Source: Pseudomonadota bacterium
GTDB lineage: Bacteria > Pseudomonadota > Alphaproteobacteria > Rhizobiales > Beijerinckiaceae
Length of the DNA: 54,034 nucleotides
Direction: 5' to 3'
Assembly (NCBI GenBank): GCA_021781815.1
Contig: JAJXWB010000023.1
Location: forward strand, 1 to 54,034
The notes beneath the pieces were generated by a model. That model did not search any database, was not told the origin of the DNA, and saw nothing but the letters and a program-made list of their open reading frames with translations. Position 1 is the first letter of the stretch. Each line of letters opens with the position of its first letter. This document shows, one piece after another, positions 27,931 through 41,174 of the stretch. Position numbers and translations under genes: made by a program.

Positions 27931-28713
27931 ATGCGGATCGCGTCCTGGAACATCAATTCAGTGCGGCTGCGCCTGCCGCTGCTGCTCGACTATTTCAAGG
28001 AGGCGGAACCGGACGTCGTCTGCCTGCAGGAACTGAAATGCCTGGACGAACAATTCCCGCGCGCGGAAATCGAGGACGCCGGCTACAACGTGCTCGTCCA
28101 GGGCCAGAAAAGCTGGAACGGCGTGGCGATCCTGTCGAAGCGCCCGCTTGAAGAGGCCAGGCGCGGCCTGCCCGGCGACACGAACGACGAACAGAGCCGC
28201 TACATCGAGGCGACCCTGCCCTTCGGCGCGGGCGTGCTGCGCGTCGCCTCGATCTACCTGCCGAACGGCAATCCCGCCGGCACGGAGAAGACGGCCTACA
28301 AATATGCGTGGATGGACCGGCTCTGCGCGCATGCGCGAGACCTGCTGAAGCTGGAGGAGGCGCTCGTGCTCGCCGGCGACTACAACGTGATCCCCGAATC
28401 GGAGGACGTCTACGATCCGAAGGCATGGGCCGGCGACGCGCTGTTTCGGCCGGAGACGCGCCAGAAGTTTCGCAGCCTCGTGAGCCTCGGCCTCACCGAC
28501 GCGCTCCGCGCCACGACCGACGCGCCAAAGATGTACACGTTCTGGGATTACACGGGCGGCGCATGGCCGAAGAACAACGGATTGCGGATCGACCATCTTC
28601 TTTTGTCGCCGCAGGCGGCCGACCGGCTCGAATCGGTTGCGATCGACCGTGACATGAGGGCGAAGGAAAAACCGTCGGATCACGCGCCGATCCGGGCTGA
28701 CCTGCGCGAATAG
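27931..28713 (+). CDS. xth: Exodeoxyribonuclease III
   Basis: 260-residue AP endonuclease/3'-exonuclease of base-excision repair. Catalytic elements: WNINSVR, VCLQELK (Glu), YLPNGNP, LAGDYNVIPESEDVYDP, FRSLVSLGLTDALR, FWDYTGGAWPKNNGLRIDHLLLS and the final SDHAPIRADL. GGGGAA precedes the ATG. It diverges from the second cinA-type gene, with about 80 bases between. Confidence 0.95.
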   Translation: MRIASWNINSVRLRLPLLLDYFKEAEPDVVCLQELKCLDEQFPRAEIEDAGYNVLVQGQKSWNGVAILSKRPLEEARRGLPGDTNDEQSRYIEATLPFGAGVLRVASIYLPNGNPAGTEKTAYKYAWMDRLCAHARDLLKLEEALVLAGDYNVIPESEDVYDPKAWAGDALFRPETRQKFRSLVSLGLTDALRATTDAPKMYTFWDYTGGAWPKNNGLRIDHLLLSPQAADRLESVAIDRDMRAKEKPSDHAPIRADLRE

Positions 28714-28785
28714 CTTTCCATAGGGAGAGGCGGGCGCGAGCATCCCAGGGCCTGTTTGCAGGTCGTCGCTTGCGGCGCCCTGAAA

Positions 28786-29607
28786 TCACCGCCGCTTGAG
28801 ATAGGTCTCCAGATAGGCGAGCGCGGCCTGCTTGTCGTTGTCGTTCGCCTCGCGCATGGCGTTGTCGTAGAGATCGACGATCCAGCGGTCGGCGACCGGA
28901 TCGCTGGCCGATTCGCGGGCGAGAGTGAGGAACATCAGCCCTTGCGCGCGCTGCCGGGCGACGCCCTCCGGCCCCGTGAAAAGCAGATGGCCAAGCACGG
29001 CCTGCGACGGCGTGTGGCCCTTTTCGGCAGCAAGCCGCAGCCAGCGGGCGGCCTGGCGCGCGTCTTTTTCGACGCCGGCCCCGTCCAGATACATGCGCGC
29101 GAGATTGTACTGGGCGTTGGCGTCGCCGAAATTCGTCGCCGCATACTGGAAGACCCCCAGCGCGCGCCTGGGATCTGGGCGCAGCGCGGAATTGGGGATG
29201 CCATTCAGGCTGTAAGCGCCAACCGCGACGAAGGCGCTGGCGACGAGAGGCAGTTCGCGGCGCGGCGTCGTGTCCTCATCATAGTTCTGCACGATCTGCA
29301 AAAAATACTGATAGGCCTTGTAGTCGTCAGCGGCGACGCCGTCGCCGGCGGCATACATCTTGCCGAGCTTCCACTGCGCCAGCGCCGCCCCGCCCTGCGC
29401 GGCATAGGTCAACGCATCCACGGAATTCTTCGCATTGCCGGCGCTATACGAGGCGATGCCGGCCTGAAGCGCCTGCTGCGCATCCTTGTATTGCGGCTGA
29501 TGCGAACGATTGTCAGCGACACGATCATCAAGCGCATGGACCGGCGCGATGGCCAACACAGCCATTGTGCATCCAAACAGCAAACTTACGCGACTACGAT
29601 TGCGCAT
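28786..29607 (-). CDS. exoR: ExoR-like periplasmic Sel1-repeat regulator
   Basis: 273 residues. Signal peptide MRNRSRVSLLFGCTMAVLAIAPVHA, then a chain of Sel1/TPR-like repeats (AYAAQGGAALAQW-type units, YAAGDGVAADDYKAYQYF, ATNFGDANAQYNLARMYLDGAGVEKDARQAARWL, AAEKGHTPSQAVLG). Layout, length and phrases match Rhizobium ExoR, which binds the sensor ExoS in the periplasm and holds back exopolysaccharide production through ChvI. exoS/chvI are not in the window. ATG at 29607 is preferred for a proper signal peptide. Confidence 0.8.
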   Translation of the reverse strand: MRNRSRVSLLFGCTMAVLAIAPVHALDDRVADNRSHQPQYKDAQQALQAGIASYSAGNAKNSVDALTYAAQGGAALAQWKLGKMYAAGDGVAADDYKAYQYFLQIVQNYDEDTTPRRELPLVASAFVAVGAYSLNGIPNSALRPDPRRALGVFQYAATNFGDANAQYNLARMYLDGAGVEKDARQAARWLRLAAEKGHTPSQAVLGHLLFTGPEGVARQRAQGLMFLTLARESASDPVADRWIVDLYDNAMREANDNDKQAALAYLETYLKRR

Positions 29608-29980
29608 TGACGTCCATCTCTTGGGCGCGCTCCGCGCCCGCATTTCCAAAGCCCGGCCATTCCGACCGGCCTCCCGTGCGACGTCCGCCGCGGTTAGTCA
29701 GCGATACGACCACGCTCCCCATCCTTCCCCAGCGACCAGACGCGCTCTACCGAGCGCCTCATTGCACAGGCCGCGCTGGGGAGCGGGCGCGCAAAAAGAC
29801 AACAGAAACACGATCTCCAGACCGAAACCGGAGTGGACTCCGCATTTTCCCGAATTCTTATCGCGATCAGATTAGCGCGTGGTTTATGGCTGAAAAGCGG
29901 CCTTTGGCAGCCTGACGCCCGTAGATGGAAGTTGCTGTGGAGCTGTTGCCGCAAAGCAACAAAATTTGCGCCGCGTCGCT
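29608..29980. other. Intergenic region between exoR and mntR
   Basis: About 370 bases with no supportable gene. The side near exoR should hold its promoter (transcribed leftwards). Near 29951-29966 GTTGC and GCAAC pair around a 6-base loop, next to the mntR 3' end, but no T-run follows on the mntR strand. I see nothing else. Confidence 0.5.
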
Positions 29981-30430
29981 TTACTTCCGGTCCAGAAATT
30001 CGGCGAAGGCGCGCAGCGTTTCGTCAGAGACGTGGTGTTCGATGCCTTCCGCATCCGCCTCGGCCGCGCCTTGGGGGACGCCGACCGCAAGCAGCAGATC
30101 GACGACGAGCCTGTGTCGTGTCCGCACGCGCCGTGCGAGAGTCTCGCCGTTGGGCGTGAGAAAGACGCCGCGATAGAGTTTGGAGGTCGCCAGCCCCTCC
30201 CGCTTTAGGCGCGCGATGCTCTTGATTGCCGTCGCGTGCGAAACGCCAAGTCGGCGCGCGATGTCGGTCGGCCGCGCCTCACCTTCGCTCGCGATCAGAT
30301 CGGAAATCAGTTCGGCATAGTCCTCAAGCACGGCCGTCGATTGCGCCAAGCGCGCCTTTTCGAAGCGCGCTGCCTGCGCCTCTTCCGCCGGCAGGTCGGG
30401 GGCTGGCCGCAACACCCGGCTCTTGTTCAT
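29981..30430 (-). CDS. mntR: Manganese-responsive regulator MntR (DtxR family)
   Basis: 149 residues. N-terminal winged helix (ARPTDIARRLGVSHATAIKSIARLKREGLA) and DtxR-type metal site: LEDYAELI (the Asp/Glu pair), RHRLVVDLLLAVGV (His) and ADAEGIEHHVS (Glu, Glu/His), matching the ligands of MntR in other bacteria. It represses mntH when Mn2+ is abundant. It is divergent from mntH, with a perfect operator next to the mntH start. GGAG precedes its ATG. Confidence 0.93.
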   Translation of the reverse strand: MNKSRVLRPAPDLPAEEAQAARFEKARLAQSTAVLEDYAELISDLIASEGEARPTDIARRLGVSHATAIKSIARLKREGLATSKLYRGVFLTPNGETLARRVRTRHRLVVDLLLAVGVPQGAAEADAEGIEHHVSDETLRAFAEFLDRK

Positions 30431-30526
30431 CGTGTGAAACTCCGCGCCGGACGGTCGGCGTATGCAGTCATTTGCCTTATTTTTTCGATGGTTTCAAACA
30501 AAATGGAAAATATGGCGTTGTGTTCT

Positions 30527-30548
30527 AAATGTAGCCTAGGCTACATTT
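30527..30548. promoter_or_regulatory. MntR operator (perfect 22-bp palindrome)
   Basis: AAATGTAGCCT followed directly by its exact reverse complement AGGCTACATTT. The core TAGC...GCTA and flanking AT bases resemble the known enterobacterial MntR box (AACATAGC-N4-GCTATGTT type). It lies 44 bases before the favoured mntH start and overlaps the probable promoter or transcription start, the right place for repression. mntR starts about 97 bases away on the other side. Confidence 0.88.
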
Positions 30549-30592
30549 GTTCAATGAGAACGGCTTTGCGCCCACCGGCCGCCAGAGAAACG

Positions 30593-31876
30593 ATGACGGG
30601 ACGCACCGAGCGCACGGCTCGCGCGGTGCTGGCGGGAGAGCGCGTAAGCTGGCGCGCCTATCTTTCGTTTCTCGGTCCGGCGCTGGTTGCATCCATCGCC
30701 TATATCGACCCCGGCAATTTCGCGACCAATATCCAGGCCGGCGCGCGTTACGGCTACAGCCTGCTGTGGGTCGTCGTTCTGGCGAACGTCATCGCCATGC
30801 TGTTTCAAGCTCTTTCAGCGAAGCTCGGCATCGTCGCCGGACGCAACCTCGCTGAACTCTGCCGCGCCGAATTTCCGGAGCCGGTGGTCTTCGCCATGTG
30901 GATCGCGAGCGAAATCGCCGCGATGGCCACCGACCTGGCCGAATTCCTCGGCGGCGCGATCGGATTTTCGCTTTTGCTGGGTCTGCCGCTCATCTGGGGC
31001 ATGGTCTTGGTCGCCGTCCTGATCTGGGGGCTCCTCGCTCTGGAGAAGCAAGGATTCCGGCCGATCGAGATCGTCGTCGGCGGCCTCGTCGGCGCCATCG
31101 CGCTCTGCTACGTCATTGAAATCGTGTTGACTCCCGTCGACTGGCGCGCGGCGGCCTTCCATTCGGTCGCGCCGCAACTCGCCGACGCGCAGGCGCTGAT
31201 GCTGGCGGTCGGCATCATCGGCGCGACCGTCATGCCGCATGCGGTCTTTCTGCATTCGAGCCTGACGCAGGACCGCACGCCGGCGCACAACGCCGAAGAA
31301 CGGCGGCGGCTCGTGCGTCTCTCCAATCTCGAAGTCGTGATCGCTCTGTCGCTGGCGGGCGTCACCAATATGGCGATGGTGGTGATGGCCTCCGGCGCGT
31401 TCCACGCAGGGCACCCGGAAGTCGCGGAGATCGAGAGCGCATTTCACACGCTCACCCCCCTGCTCGGTTCGCTCGCGGCTGCGGTCTTCCTGATATCGCT
31501 GCTTGCCTCCGGCGTCGCGAGTTCCGCGGTCGGCACCATGGCCGGCCAGGTCATCATGCAGGGCTTCGTCGGCTTCCGCATCCCGGTCTGGCTGCGCCGT
31601 CTCGTGACGATGACCCCTGCCTTCCTCGTTGTCGCGCGCGGCGTCGACGCCACGCAGGCGCTGGTCCTCAGTCAGGTCGTGCTCAGCCTGGCGCTGCCCA
31701 TCCCGATGATCGCTCTGATCCTGTTCACGCGCCGGGTCGACATCATGGGCGTTCATGTCAACAGCAGGTTGACGGACGGCGCAGCGATCGCCGGCGCGGC
31801 GATCGTGCTGGCCCTCAATGCGGTGCTCGTTCTGGCTACGCTGGGCGTCGCGATTCCCGGTCTGCCCGCCGGATAG
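30593..31876 (+). CDS. mntH: Mn2+/H+ Nramp transporter MntH
   Basis: 427 residues, about eleven membrane helices. The Nramp metal-site helix 1 motif AYIDPGNFATNI (DPGN) and helix 6 motif GATVMPHAVFLHSS (MPH) are intact, as is the preceding ATDLAEFLGGAIG. It imports Mn2+ with protons. An ATG at 30554 is in frame, but it lies 5 bases after the operator and probably at or before the transcript start, so the ATG at 30593 is preferred. Confidence 0.94.
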   Translation: MTGRTERTARAVLAGERVSWRAYLSFLGPALVASIAYIDPGNFATNIQAGARYGYSLLWVVVLANVIAMLFQALSAKLGIVAGRNLAELCRAEFPEPVVFAMWIASEIAAMATDLAEFLGGAIGFSLLLGLPLIWGMVLVAVLIWGLLALEKQGFRPIEIVVGGLVGAIALCYVIEIVLTPVDWRAAAFHSVAPQLADAQALMLAVGIIGATVMPHAVFLHSSLTQDRTPAHNAEERRRLVRLSNLEVVIALSLAGVTNMAMVVMASGAFHAGHPEVAEIESAFHTLTPLLGSLAAAVFLISLLASGVASSAVGTMAGQVIMQGFVGFRIPVWLRRLVTMTPAFLVVARGVDATQALVLSQVVLSLALPIPMIALILFTRRVDIMGVHVNSRLTDGAAIAGAAIVLALNAVLVLATLGVAIPGLPAG

Positions 31877-31960
31877 GCCGGCTGCGCCTCGATGTCCGCA
31901 ACCGCCTGGTCCGCGGAACCTTCCATCTGCTCGCTTGTTGTATCGTCGCAGGAGGTCTTC

Positions 31961-32500
31961 ATGACCTACGCGATGCGCCCATCAACTCATCTCGCCTTCA
32001 GCGGGGCCTTCCTCGCGGTTCTCGGCGCCGCGCCCGCCCTTGCCTGCAACCCGCTTGAATTCTTGTTCGGCGGCTGCCGCGAGACCCAGATCCTGCGTCC
32101 GTCTCCACCTTATTATGACCAGCGGGCGCTCGATCGGCGCACGGAACCGCGGTCCCAGACCCGGGACGGAGGCGCGCATCGCGCCGCTCGCGCGACGGCG
32201 AACGGAAATGGCGTGTCGGGCAAGCAGAAACCCTTGCAACCGACGGCGGACGCGCCCATCGGCTCGCTCGCGCTGTTCGAGAGGGACCGCACGCTGCGCC
32301 GGGGCGATATCATCGTCACCGTCGCCGGCTTCATGGTCAGCAAGGGCGCCGGAGATTTCGCGCCCATTGCGCATGACGGCGGCGCGCTCGCGCGGCTTGA
32401 ACAGGCGAGCGTCAGGCGCCGGTCGCGGACGACGACGAGGGTCGGCGCCCTGATCGGCATGCGGCAAACCGCTATTCAGCGGACCATCCGGGCCGAATGA
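31961..32500 (+). CDS. Secreted hypothetical protein
   Basis: 179 residues; no family recognised. Strong AGGAGG before the ATG. N-terminal signal peptide (MTYAMRPSTHLAFSGAFLAVLGAAPALA) followed by Cys in CNPLEFLFGGCRE; the -3 residue is Ala, so a lipoprotein signal is non-canonical and the two Cys may pair instead. Middle is Arg/Gln/Pro-rich; C-terminal ~65 residues (SLALFERDRTLRRGDIIVTVAGFMVSKG..., then Arg/Thr-rich) look more ordered. Probably periplasmic. Convergent with valS, 9 bases apart. Confidence 0.7.
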   Translation: MTYAMRPSTHLAFSGAFLAVLGAAPALACNPLEFLFGGCRETQILRPSPPYYDQRALDRRTEPRSQTRDGGAHRAARATANGNGVSGKQKPLQPTADAPIGSLALFERDRTLRRGDIIVTVAGFMVSKGAGDFAPIAHDGGALARLEQASVRRRSRTTTRVGALIGMRQTAIQRTIRAE

Positions 32501-32509
32501 CGTCCGCCT

Positions 32510-35290
<2,781 letters not shown>

Positions 35291-35319
35291 GTGTTGAACG
35301 CCAATCCTGCGACGAGCCT

Positions 35320-35465
35320 CCCTCACCTTTATGGCGAGGGTGGCGAGCGGAGCGAGCCGGGTGGGGCCCGAGCCGCCGCCGCAATGCTTGAAACTATCGA
35401 GCCCGCCGCACCGCGGCGGGCCCCACCCGTCGCCCTCGGCGACACCCTCCCCATAAAGGGGAGGG
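35320..35465. repeat. Palindromic intergenic repeat (REP/MITE-like)
   Basis: Two arms of about 48-50 bases (35320-35369 and 35418-35465) are imperfect inverted copies: CCCTCACCTTTATGGCGAGG pairs with its counterpart ending CCATAAAGGGGAGGG, and the inner ends GGGTGGGGCCC and GGGCCCCACCC match exactly. Inside lies a second hairpin, GCCCGCCGC-ACC-GCGGCGGGC (35401-35421), which competes for the inner GGGC of the right arm. It fills the gap between eno and valS, both leftward. Such palindromes, often dispersed in Rhizobiales genomes, can stabilise or terminate mRNA. No open frame or target duplication is visible. Confidence 0.8.
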
Positions 35466-35490
35466 CGGCGCGTCGGCAAGATTTACGTAC

Positions 35491-37079
<1,589 letters not shown>

Positions 37080-37934
37080 ATGAAACTCGTTCGTTATGGA
37101 AAGCCGGGAAAGGAGAAGCCCGGCGTGATCGACGCCAAGGGGAAGCTGCGGGACTGCTCGCATATCGTGCCGGATTTCGTCGGGGAGCATCTGGCGCACA
37201 AGCACCTGAAGAAGATCGCGAAGGCCCTCAAGAACGACGACTTGAAGGCGGTTTCCGGCACGCCGCGCATCGGCGCCTGCGTCGGCCGGCCCGTCAATTT
37301 CATCGCGGTCGGGCTCAACTACGCCGATCACGCCGCGGAATCGAACATGCCAATCCCGAGCGAGCCGATCCTGTTCAACAAGGCGCCGAACTGCATCGTC
37401 GGCCCCAACGACGATATCGTCATCCCGAAGGGCGCGCAGAAATGCGACTGGGAGGTCGAACTCGGCGTCGTCATCGGCAAGGCGGCGTCCTACATTTCCG
37501 AGGACGAGGCGATGGACCATGTCGCCGGGTTCTGTCTCGCCAATGATGTGTCCGAGCGTGAATTCCAGTTGGAGCGCGGCGGCAACTGGATGAAGGGCAA
37601 GAGCGCGCCGACCTTCGGTCCGCTCGGCCCCTGGCTGGTGACGCCCGACGAGGTCAGGGATCCGCAGGATCTTGGCATGTGGCTCGAAGTCAACGGCGAG
37701 CGCATGCAGACCGGCTCCACCCGGACGATGATCTTCGGCGTCAGGAAGATCGTCTCCTACATATCGCAGTTCATGAGGCTGGAGCCCGGCGACGTGATCA
37801 TCACCGGCACGCCGCCCGGCGTCGGCGCCGGCAGGAAGCCGCCGCGCTTTCTGGCTGCCGGGGACACGATGCGGCTCGGCGTCGACGGGCTCGGCGAGCA
37901 GGCCTGTCGCGTCGTGGCTTACGGCGCGGAATAG
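37080..37934 (+). CDS. Fumarylacetoacetate hydrolase-family protein
   Basis: 284 residues of the FAH superfamily (HpcE/ureidoglycolate-lyase-like). Family parts: FIAVGLNYADHAAESN, EPILFNKAPNCIVGPND, metal ligands in WEVELGVVIG (ExE) and LANDVSERE (Asp), then GPLGPWLVTPDEV and ITGTPPGVGAG. Enzymes here hydrolyse, isomerise or decarboxylate 2,4-diketo acids; the exact substrate is not evident and no aromatic-degradation genes adjoin. Confidence 0.88.
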   Translation: MKLVRYGKPGKEKPGVIDAKGKLRDCSHIVPDFVGEHLAHKHLKKIAKALKNDDLKAVSGTPRIGACVGRPVNFIAVGLNYADHAAESNMPIPSEPILFNKAPNCIVGPNDDIVIPKGAQKCDWEVELGVVIGKAASYISEDEAMDHVAGFCLANDVSEREFQLERGGNWMKGKSAPTFGPLGPWLVTPDEVRDPQDLGMWLEVNGERMQTGSTRTMIFGVRKIVSYISQFMRLEPGDVIITGTPPGVGAGRKPPRFLAAGDTMRLGVDGLGEQACRVVAYGAE

Positions 37935-37953
37935 TCCGGCGCTTCGCCGGCGA

Positions 37954-39246
37954 TCAGCGTCGGCGCATGACGCAGATGAAAAAGCCGTCCGCGCCGACGC
38001 GCGACGGCAGCAGGGTCATGCCGTGCGCGTTGGGCGTCGCGCGCTCCAGCAGGCCGTCGAGCCCGGCGCCCCGCGCGACATCGGCCATGTCCAGGGCGAA
38101 GAAATCATCATGGGCGGCGAGAAACGCCGCGACGCGATCCTCGTTCTCTTCGCGCAGGAGCGAGCAGGTCACGTAGGCGAGGCGGCCGAGCGGCCCCACA
38201 TAGGCGGCCGAGCGGGCAAGAACCGCGTCCTGGTCTTTGATGCGCTGTTCGAGCGCGCCCGGGCGCATGCGCCATTTGGCGTCAGGATTGCGCCGCCACG
38301 CGCCGATGCCCGTGCAGGGCGCGTCGACGAGGACCAGATCGCATCGTCCTTCAAGGTCCGCCAGAATGTCGGCCTGTCCGCGGGGCGCGCGCACCTGCGC
38401 GTTGCGCACGCCGGCGCGCTCCAGCCGCTCGAAGATCGGCATCAGGCGCCGGCCGTCGGAGTCCGTCGCGTAGATCTGCCCCTTGTTGTCCATCGAGGCC
38501 GCGATGGCGAGCGTCTTGCCGCCGCCGCCAGCGCAGAGATCCAGAACCTGCTCCCCCGGTTGCGCCTGCGCCATCGCGGCGACAAGTTGCGAGGACTCGT
38601 CCTGTACTTCGACAAGCCCTTTGACATAGGCCGGCTCGGCCGACAGCGCCGGGCCGCGACCGTCGGCGCGTACGGCGATGCGCAGACCAGAGGGCGCAAA
38701 AGGCGTCGGTCGCGGATCGAGATGGGCGAGGTCTCTCAGGGCGGCTTCGCGAGTGGATTTGAGCGTGTTGACGCGCAGGTCGACCGGCGCGCGAGCCGCC
38801 AGCGCCCTGCCCTCCGCAACAGCATCCGCGCCGAAGGCCCGAGTAAAATAAGGCGCGAGCCATTCTGGAAAGTCGCCGGCGACGTGATCGGGCGCCCCAT
38901 CGAGCGTCGCGGTTTCGAGCTTTTCGCGCTCGACTGCGCTCAGGGGCGCCGGCGCATAACGCTCGCTCGAGCAGAGCGCCGCGATCTCCGAAGCGCCGAG
39001 CGCGCGGGCGCGAGACAGCGCACCTAACACAGTCGCCCGCGGGGAATCGTCGCCCATGATCCACGCGGACGAGGCGCGCGTGCGCAGGGCGTCGTAGACG
39101 AAGCCGGCGATGGCGACGCGGTCCTTGGCGCCGGCATAGCGGTTCTTGCGGCCCCAGTCGCGCAAGGCCTCGGCGGCGGGCAGGCGCAGGTCCGCGATCT
39201 GCGCGAAAACGTCGATGGCGGCGCTGAGACGGGCTGAGGGCGTCAT
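37954..39246 (-). CDS. RsmB-type rRNA/tRNA (cytosine-5) methyltransferase
   Basis: 430 residues of the NOL1/NOP2/Sun family. N-terminal helical region (KDRVAIAGFVYDALR), then the Rossmann methyltransferase: VQDESSQLVAAMAQAQPGEQVLDLCAGGGGKTLAIA for SAM binding, VLVDAPCTGIG (catalytic-site Cys) and VTCSLLREENE (second Cys). It methylates cytosine C5, probably in rRNA, with SAM. ATG at 39246 starts MTPSARLSAA; the 1005-residue frame continuing upstream is antisense to another gene. Confidence 0.9.
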   Translation of the reverse strand: MTPSARLSAAIDVFAQIADLRLPAAEALRDWGRKNRYAGAKDRVAIAGFVYDALRTRASSAWIMGDDSPRATVLGALSRARALGASEIAALCSSERYAPAPLSAVEREKLETATLDGAPDHVAGDFPEWLAPYFTRAFGADAVAEGRALAARAPVDLRVNTLKSTREAALRDLAHLDPRPTPFAPSGLRIAVRADGRGPALSAEPAYVKGLVEVQDESSQLVAAMAQAQPGEQVLDLCAGGGGKTLAIAASMDNKGQIYATDSDGRRLMPIFERLERAGVRNAQVRAPRGQADILADLEGRCDLVLVDAPCTGIGAWRRNPDAKWRMRPGALEQRIKDQDAVLARSAAYVGPLGRLAYVTCSLLREENEDRVAAFLAAHDDFFALDMADVARGAGLDGLLERATPNAHGMTLLPSRVGADGFFICVMRRR

Positions 39247-39366
39247 GTCGATCCGGAGGGCTGGGAGCGGCTGTCTCCCATGCGCGGGCGCGGGACGCAA
39301 GGCGCTGCGGGTAACGGGCTGGCAATCATGCCGCGTCATGGTGGGGCAGCATCGGTCGGAGCCGCC

Positions 39367-41169
39367 ATGACCTTTATTCCAGCAACGATGACCCGGCCGG
39401 CGGAATCCGCTCAAGGCCGAAGCTTCGCCCTCCCCATCGCCATTCTCGGCGCGCTGGCGCTCGGGATCGCCGCTACGCTCGGCCGCGCCGAGGATGTCTG
39501 GCGCACCGGCGCGTTTTTCGACACGGACGACGCCCTGCGCATGACGCAGGTGCGCGATCTGCTGGCCGGGCAATCCTGGTACGACATGACGGTCGCGCGC
39601 ATGGATCCGCCGGGCTCGTTCATGCACTGGTCGCGAACTGTCGACGTTCCGCTGGTCCTGTTCATGAAATTCTTCGGCCTGTTCGCCGGGCCGGCGACGG
39701 CGGAAGCACTGACGCGCCTCGCCTTTCCGCTCGTCCTGCTGGCGGCGCTTTACGTCGCAGTCGCCTGGGCGTCGCGGCAGTTCGGCGACGAATACGAGCA
39801 GATCGTCGCGGTAGGTCTGGCCTTCGCGACCGGCTCGGTGTTCACGCAATTCATACCCGGCCGCATCGACCATCACGCGCCGCAGATCGTGCTGCTGGTT
39901 TTGATGACCGGCGCCGCGCTCGCCGCCCTCGCCCCGTCCCGCGCGAAACTCGCCGGCGTTTCTTCTGCGCTGGCCGCCGTGTCGCTGTCGATCAGCGTCG
40001 AAAACCTGCCGTTCATCCTCGTGCTCGCGGCGGCGCAACCACTCGCGTGGATTTTTCGCGGCGACGAACAGCGCACGGCGCTTCTGTCCTATGCGCTCGG
40101 CCTCGTCGCCGGCCTCGTCGTCTGCTTTTTTGCGACTGTCGGCCCGCAGCGTTGGCTGGTTCCGGCCTGCGACGCCCTCTCGGTGGGCTACACCGTTGCG
40201 GGGCTTGCCGGGGCTGGCGGGGTCGCGGCGCTGGCCGCCTTGTCGCCGCAGCTCCGCGGCGTCGCCGCTCGCCTTTGCGCCGTCGCCGTGTTTGGCGCCG
40301 CGCCGATCGCCGCTTTGAAACTCACGGCGCCGCTTTGCTTCGGCGACCCCTTTGTCGGTCTCGATCCGCTTGTCCGGTTGATCTGGCTCGACAATGTCGC
40401 GGAAGTCCGCCCGCTTTTCGCTCTTGCTCGATCGCAGCCTGCGTTCGCCGCGACGCTTGGTCTGCCGATCGCCGCCGCATTGCTGGCGACGATCGTCTGC
40501 GCCGTTCATGCGACGGGCGTGCGGCGCGGGCGCCTGACCCTGCTGGCGGCCCTGATTGCCGCCGGCCTGGCCATGACGTTCTGGGGCGTGCGCGTCTATT
40601 CGTCCGTCGCGCCGCTTGCGGCTGTCGGCGGCGCTGTGGCGGCGACGGTGTCCCTGCGCCGGTTCAAGGCGAAGGGCGCAGCGCGCGCTGCGCTCGCGGC
40701 GCTGTTCAGCCTTCCATATGCGGCCGCAGCCTACGCGCTTGTCCTTCCCGCCGACGCTCCGCCGACCTCTGGCGGCGGCACCATGTCCTGCCTGCGGCCG
40801 GAGGCGATGAAGCCGCTTGATGCGCTGCCGACCGGCCTCGTTTTCGCGCCGATCGATTCCGGATCGCATCTGCTCGCGTTCACCCGCCATTCGGTGCTGG
40901 GAGCGCCTTATCACCGCAACAACCGGGCTAATCGGCTCGTGATCGACGCCTTTCTGGCGCCGCCGGACCAAGCTGAACGGCTCGTGCGCGGCTCCGGCGC
41001 GGATTATCTCGTGATCTGCCCTGCGCAGATGCAGGCCGTGACCATCGCCGAACGCGCGCCGCAGGGGCTGGCCGCTACCCTGATCGCCGGTGGAATTCCT
41101 GCCTGGCTGTCGCCGCTCGACGTTGGATCCGCACCGAACCTGGCGTTCCGCGTCAATCCGGTAAAATGA
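39367..41169 (+). CDS. Large membrane protein, GT-C glycosyltransferase-like
   Basis: 600 residues, roughly 10-12 membrane helices and a ~130-residue soluble C-terminus. After helix 1 comes FFDTDDALRMTQVRDLLAGQSWYD...MHWSRTVDVPL, an acidic DxD-type first loop as in STT3/PMT GT-C enzymes, and PGRIDHHAPQ in a later loop. The C-terminal part includes APIDSGSHLLAFTRHSVLGAPYHRN. It probably transfers a sugar from a polyprenyl-phosphate donor in the periplasm; acceptor unknown. Convergent with another large membrane protein, 5 bases apart. Confidence 0.65.
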   Translation: MTFIPATMTRPAESAQGRSFALPIAILGALALGIAATLGRAEDVWRTGAFFDTDDALRMTQVRDLLAGQSWYDMTVARMDPPGSFMHWSRTVDVPLVLFMKFFGLFAGPATAEALTRLAFPLVLLAALYVAVAWASRQFGDEYEQIVAVGLAFATGSVFTQFIPGRIDHHAPQIVLLVLMTGAALAALAPSRAKLAGVSSALAAVSLSISVENLPFILVLAAAQPLAWIFRGDEQRTALLSYALGLVAGLVVCFFATVGPQRWLVPACDALSVGYTVAGLAGAGGVAALAALSPQLRGVAARLCAVAVFGAAPIAALKLTAPLCFGDPFVGLDPLVRLIWLDNVAEVRPLFALARSQPAFAATLGLPIAAALLATIVCAVHATGVRRGRLTLLAALIAAGLAMTFWGVRVYSSVAPLAAVGGAVAATVSLRRFKAKGAARAALAALFSLPYAAAAYALVLPADAPPTSGGGTMSCLRPEAMKPLDALPTGLVFAPIDSGSHLLAFTRHSVLGAPYHRNNRANRLVIDAFLAPPDQAERLVRGSGADYLVICPAQMQAVTIAERAPQGLAATLIAGGIPAWLSPLDVGSAPNLAFRVNPVK

Positions 41170-41174
41170 ATTTT

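Noticed and set aside
35291-35479. 63-residue N-terminal extension of ValS
   Set aside because: It translates the palindromic repeat and is Gly/Pro/Arg-rich; homologues start near MEKTFDP.
39247-40971. N-terminal extension of the RsmB-type protein to 1005 residues
   Set aside because: The added part is antisense to the GT-C-like gene and charged repeats; the ATG at 39246 gives the family length.
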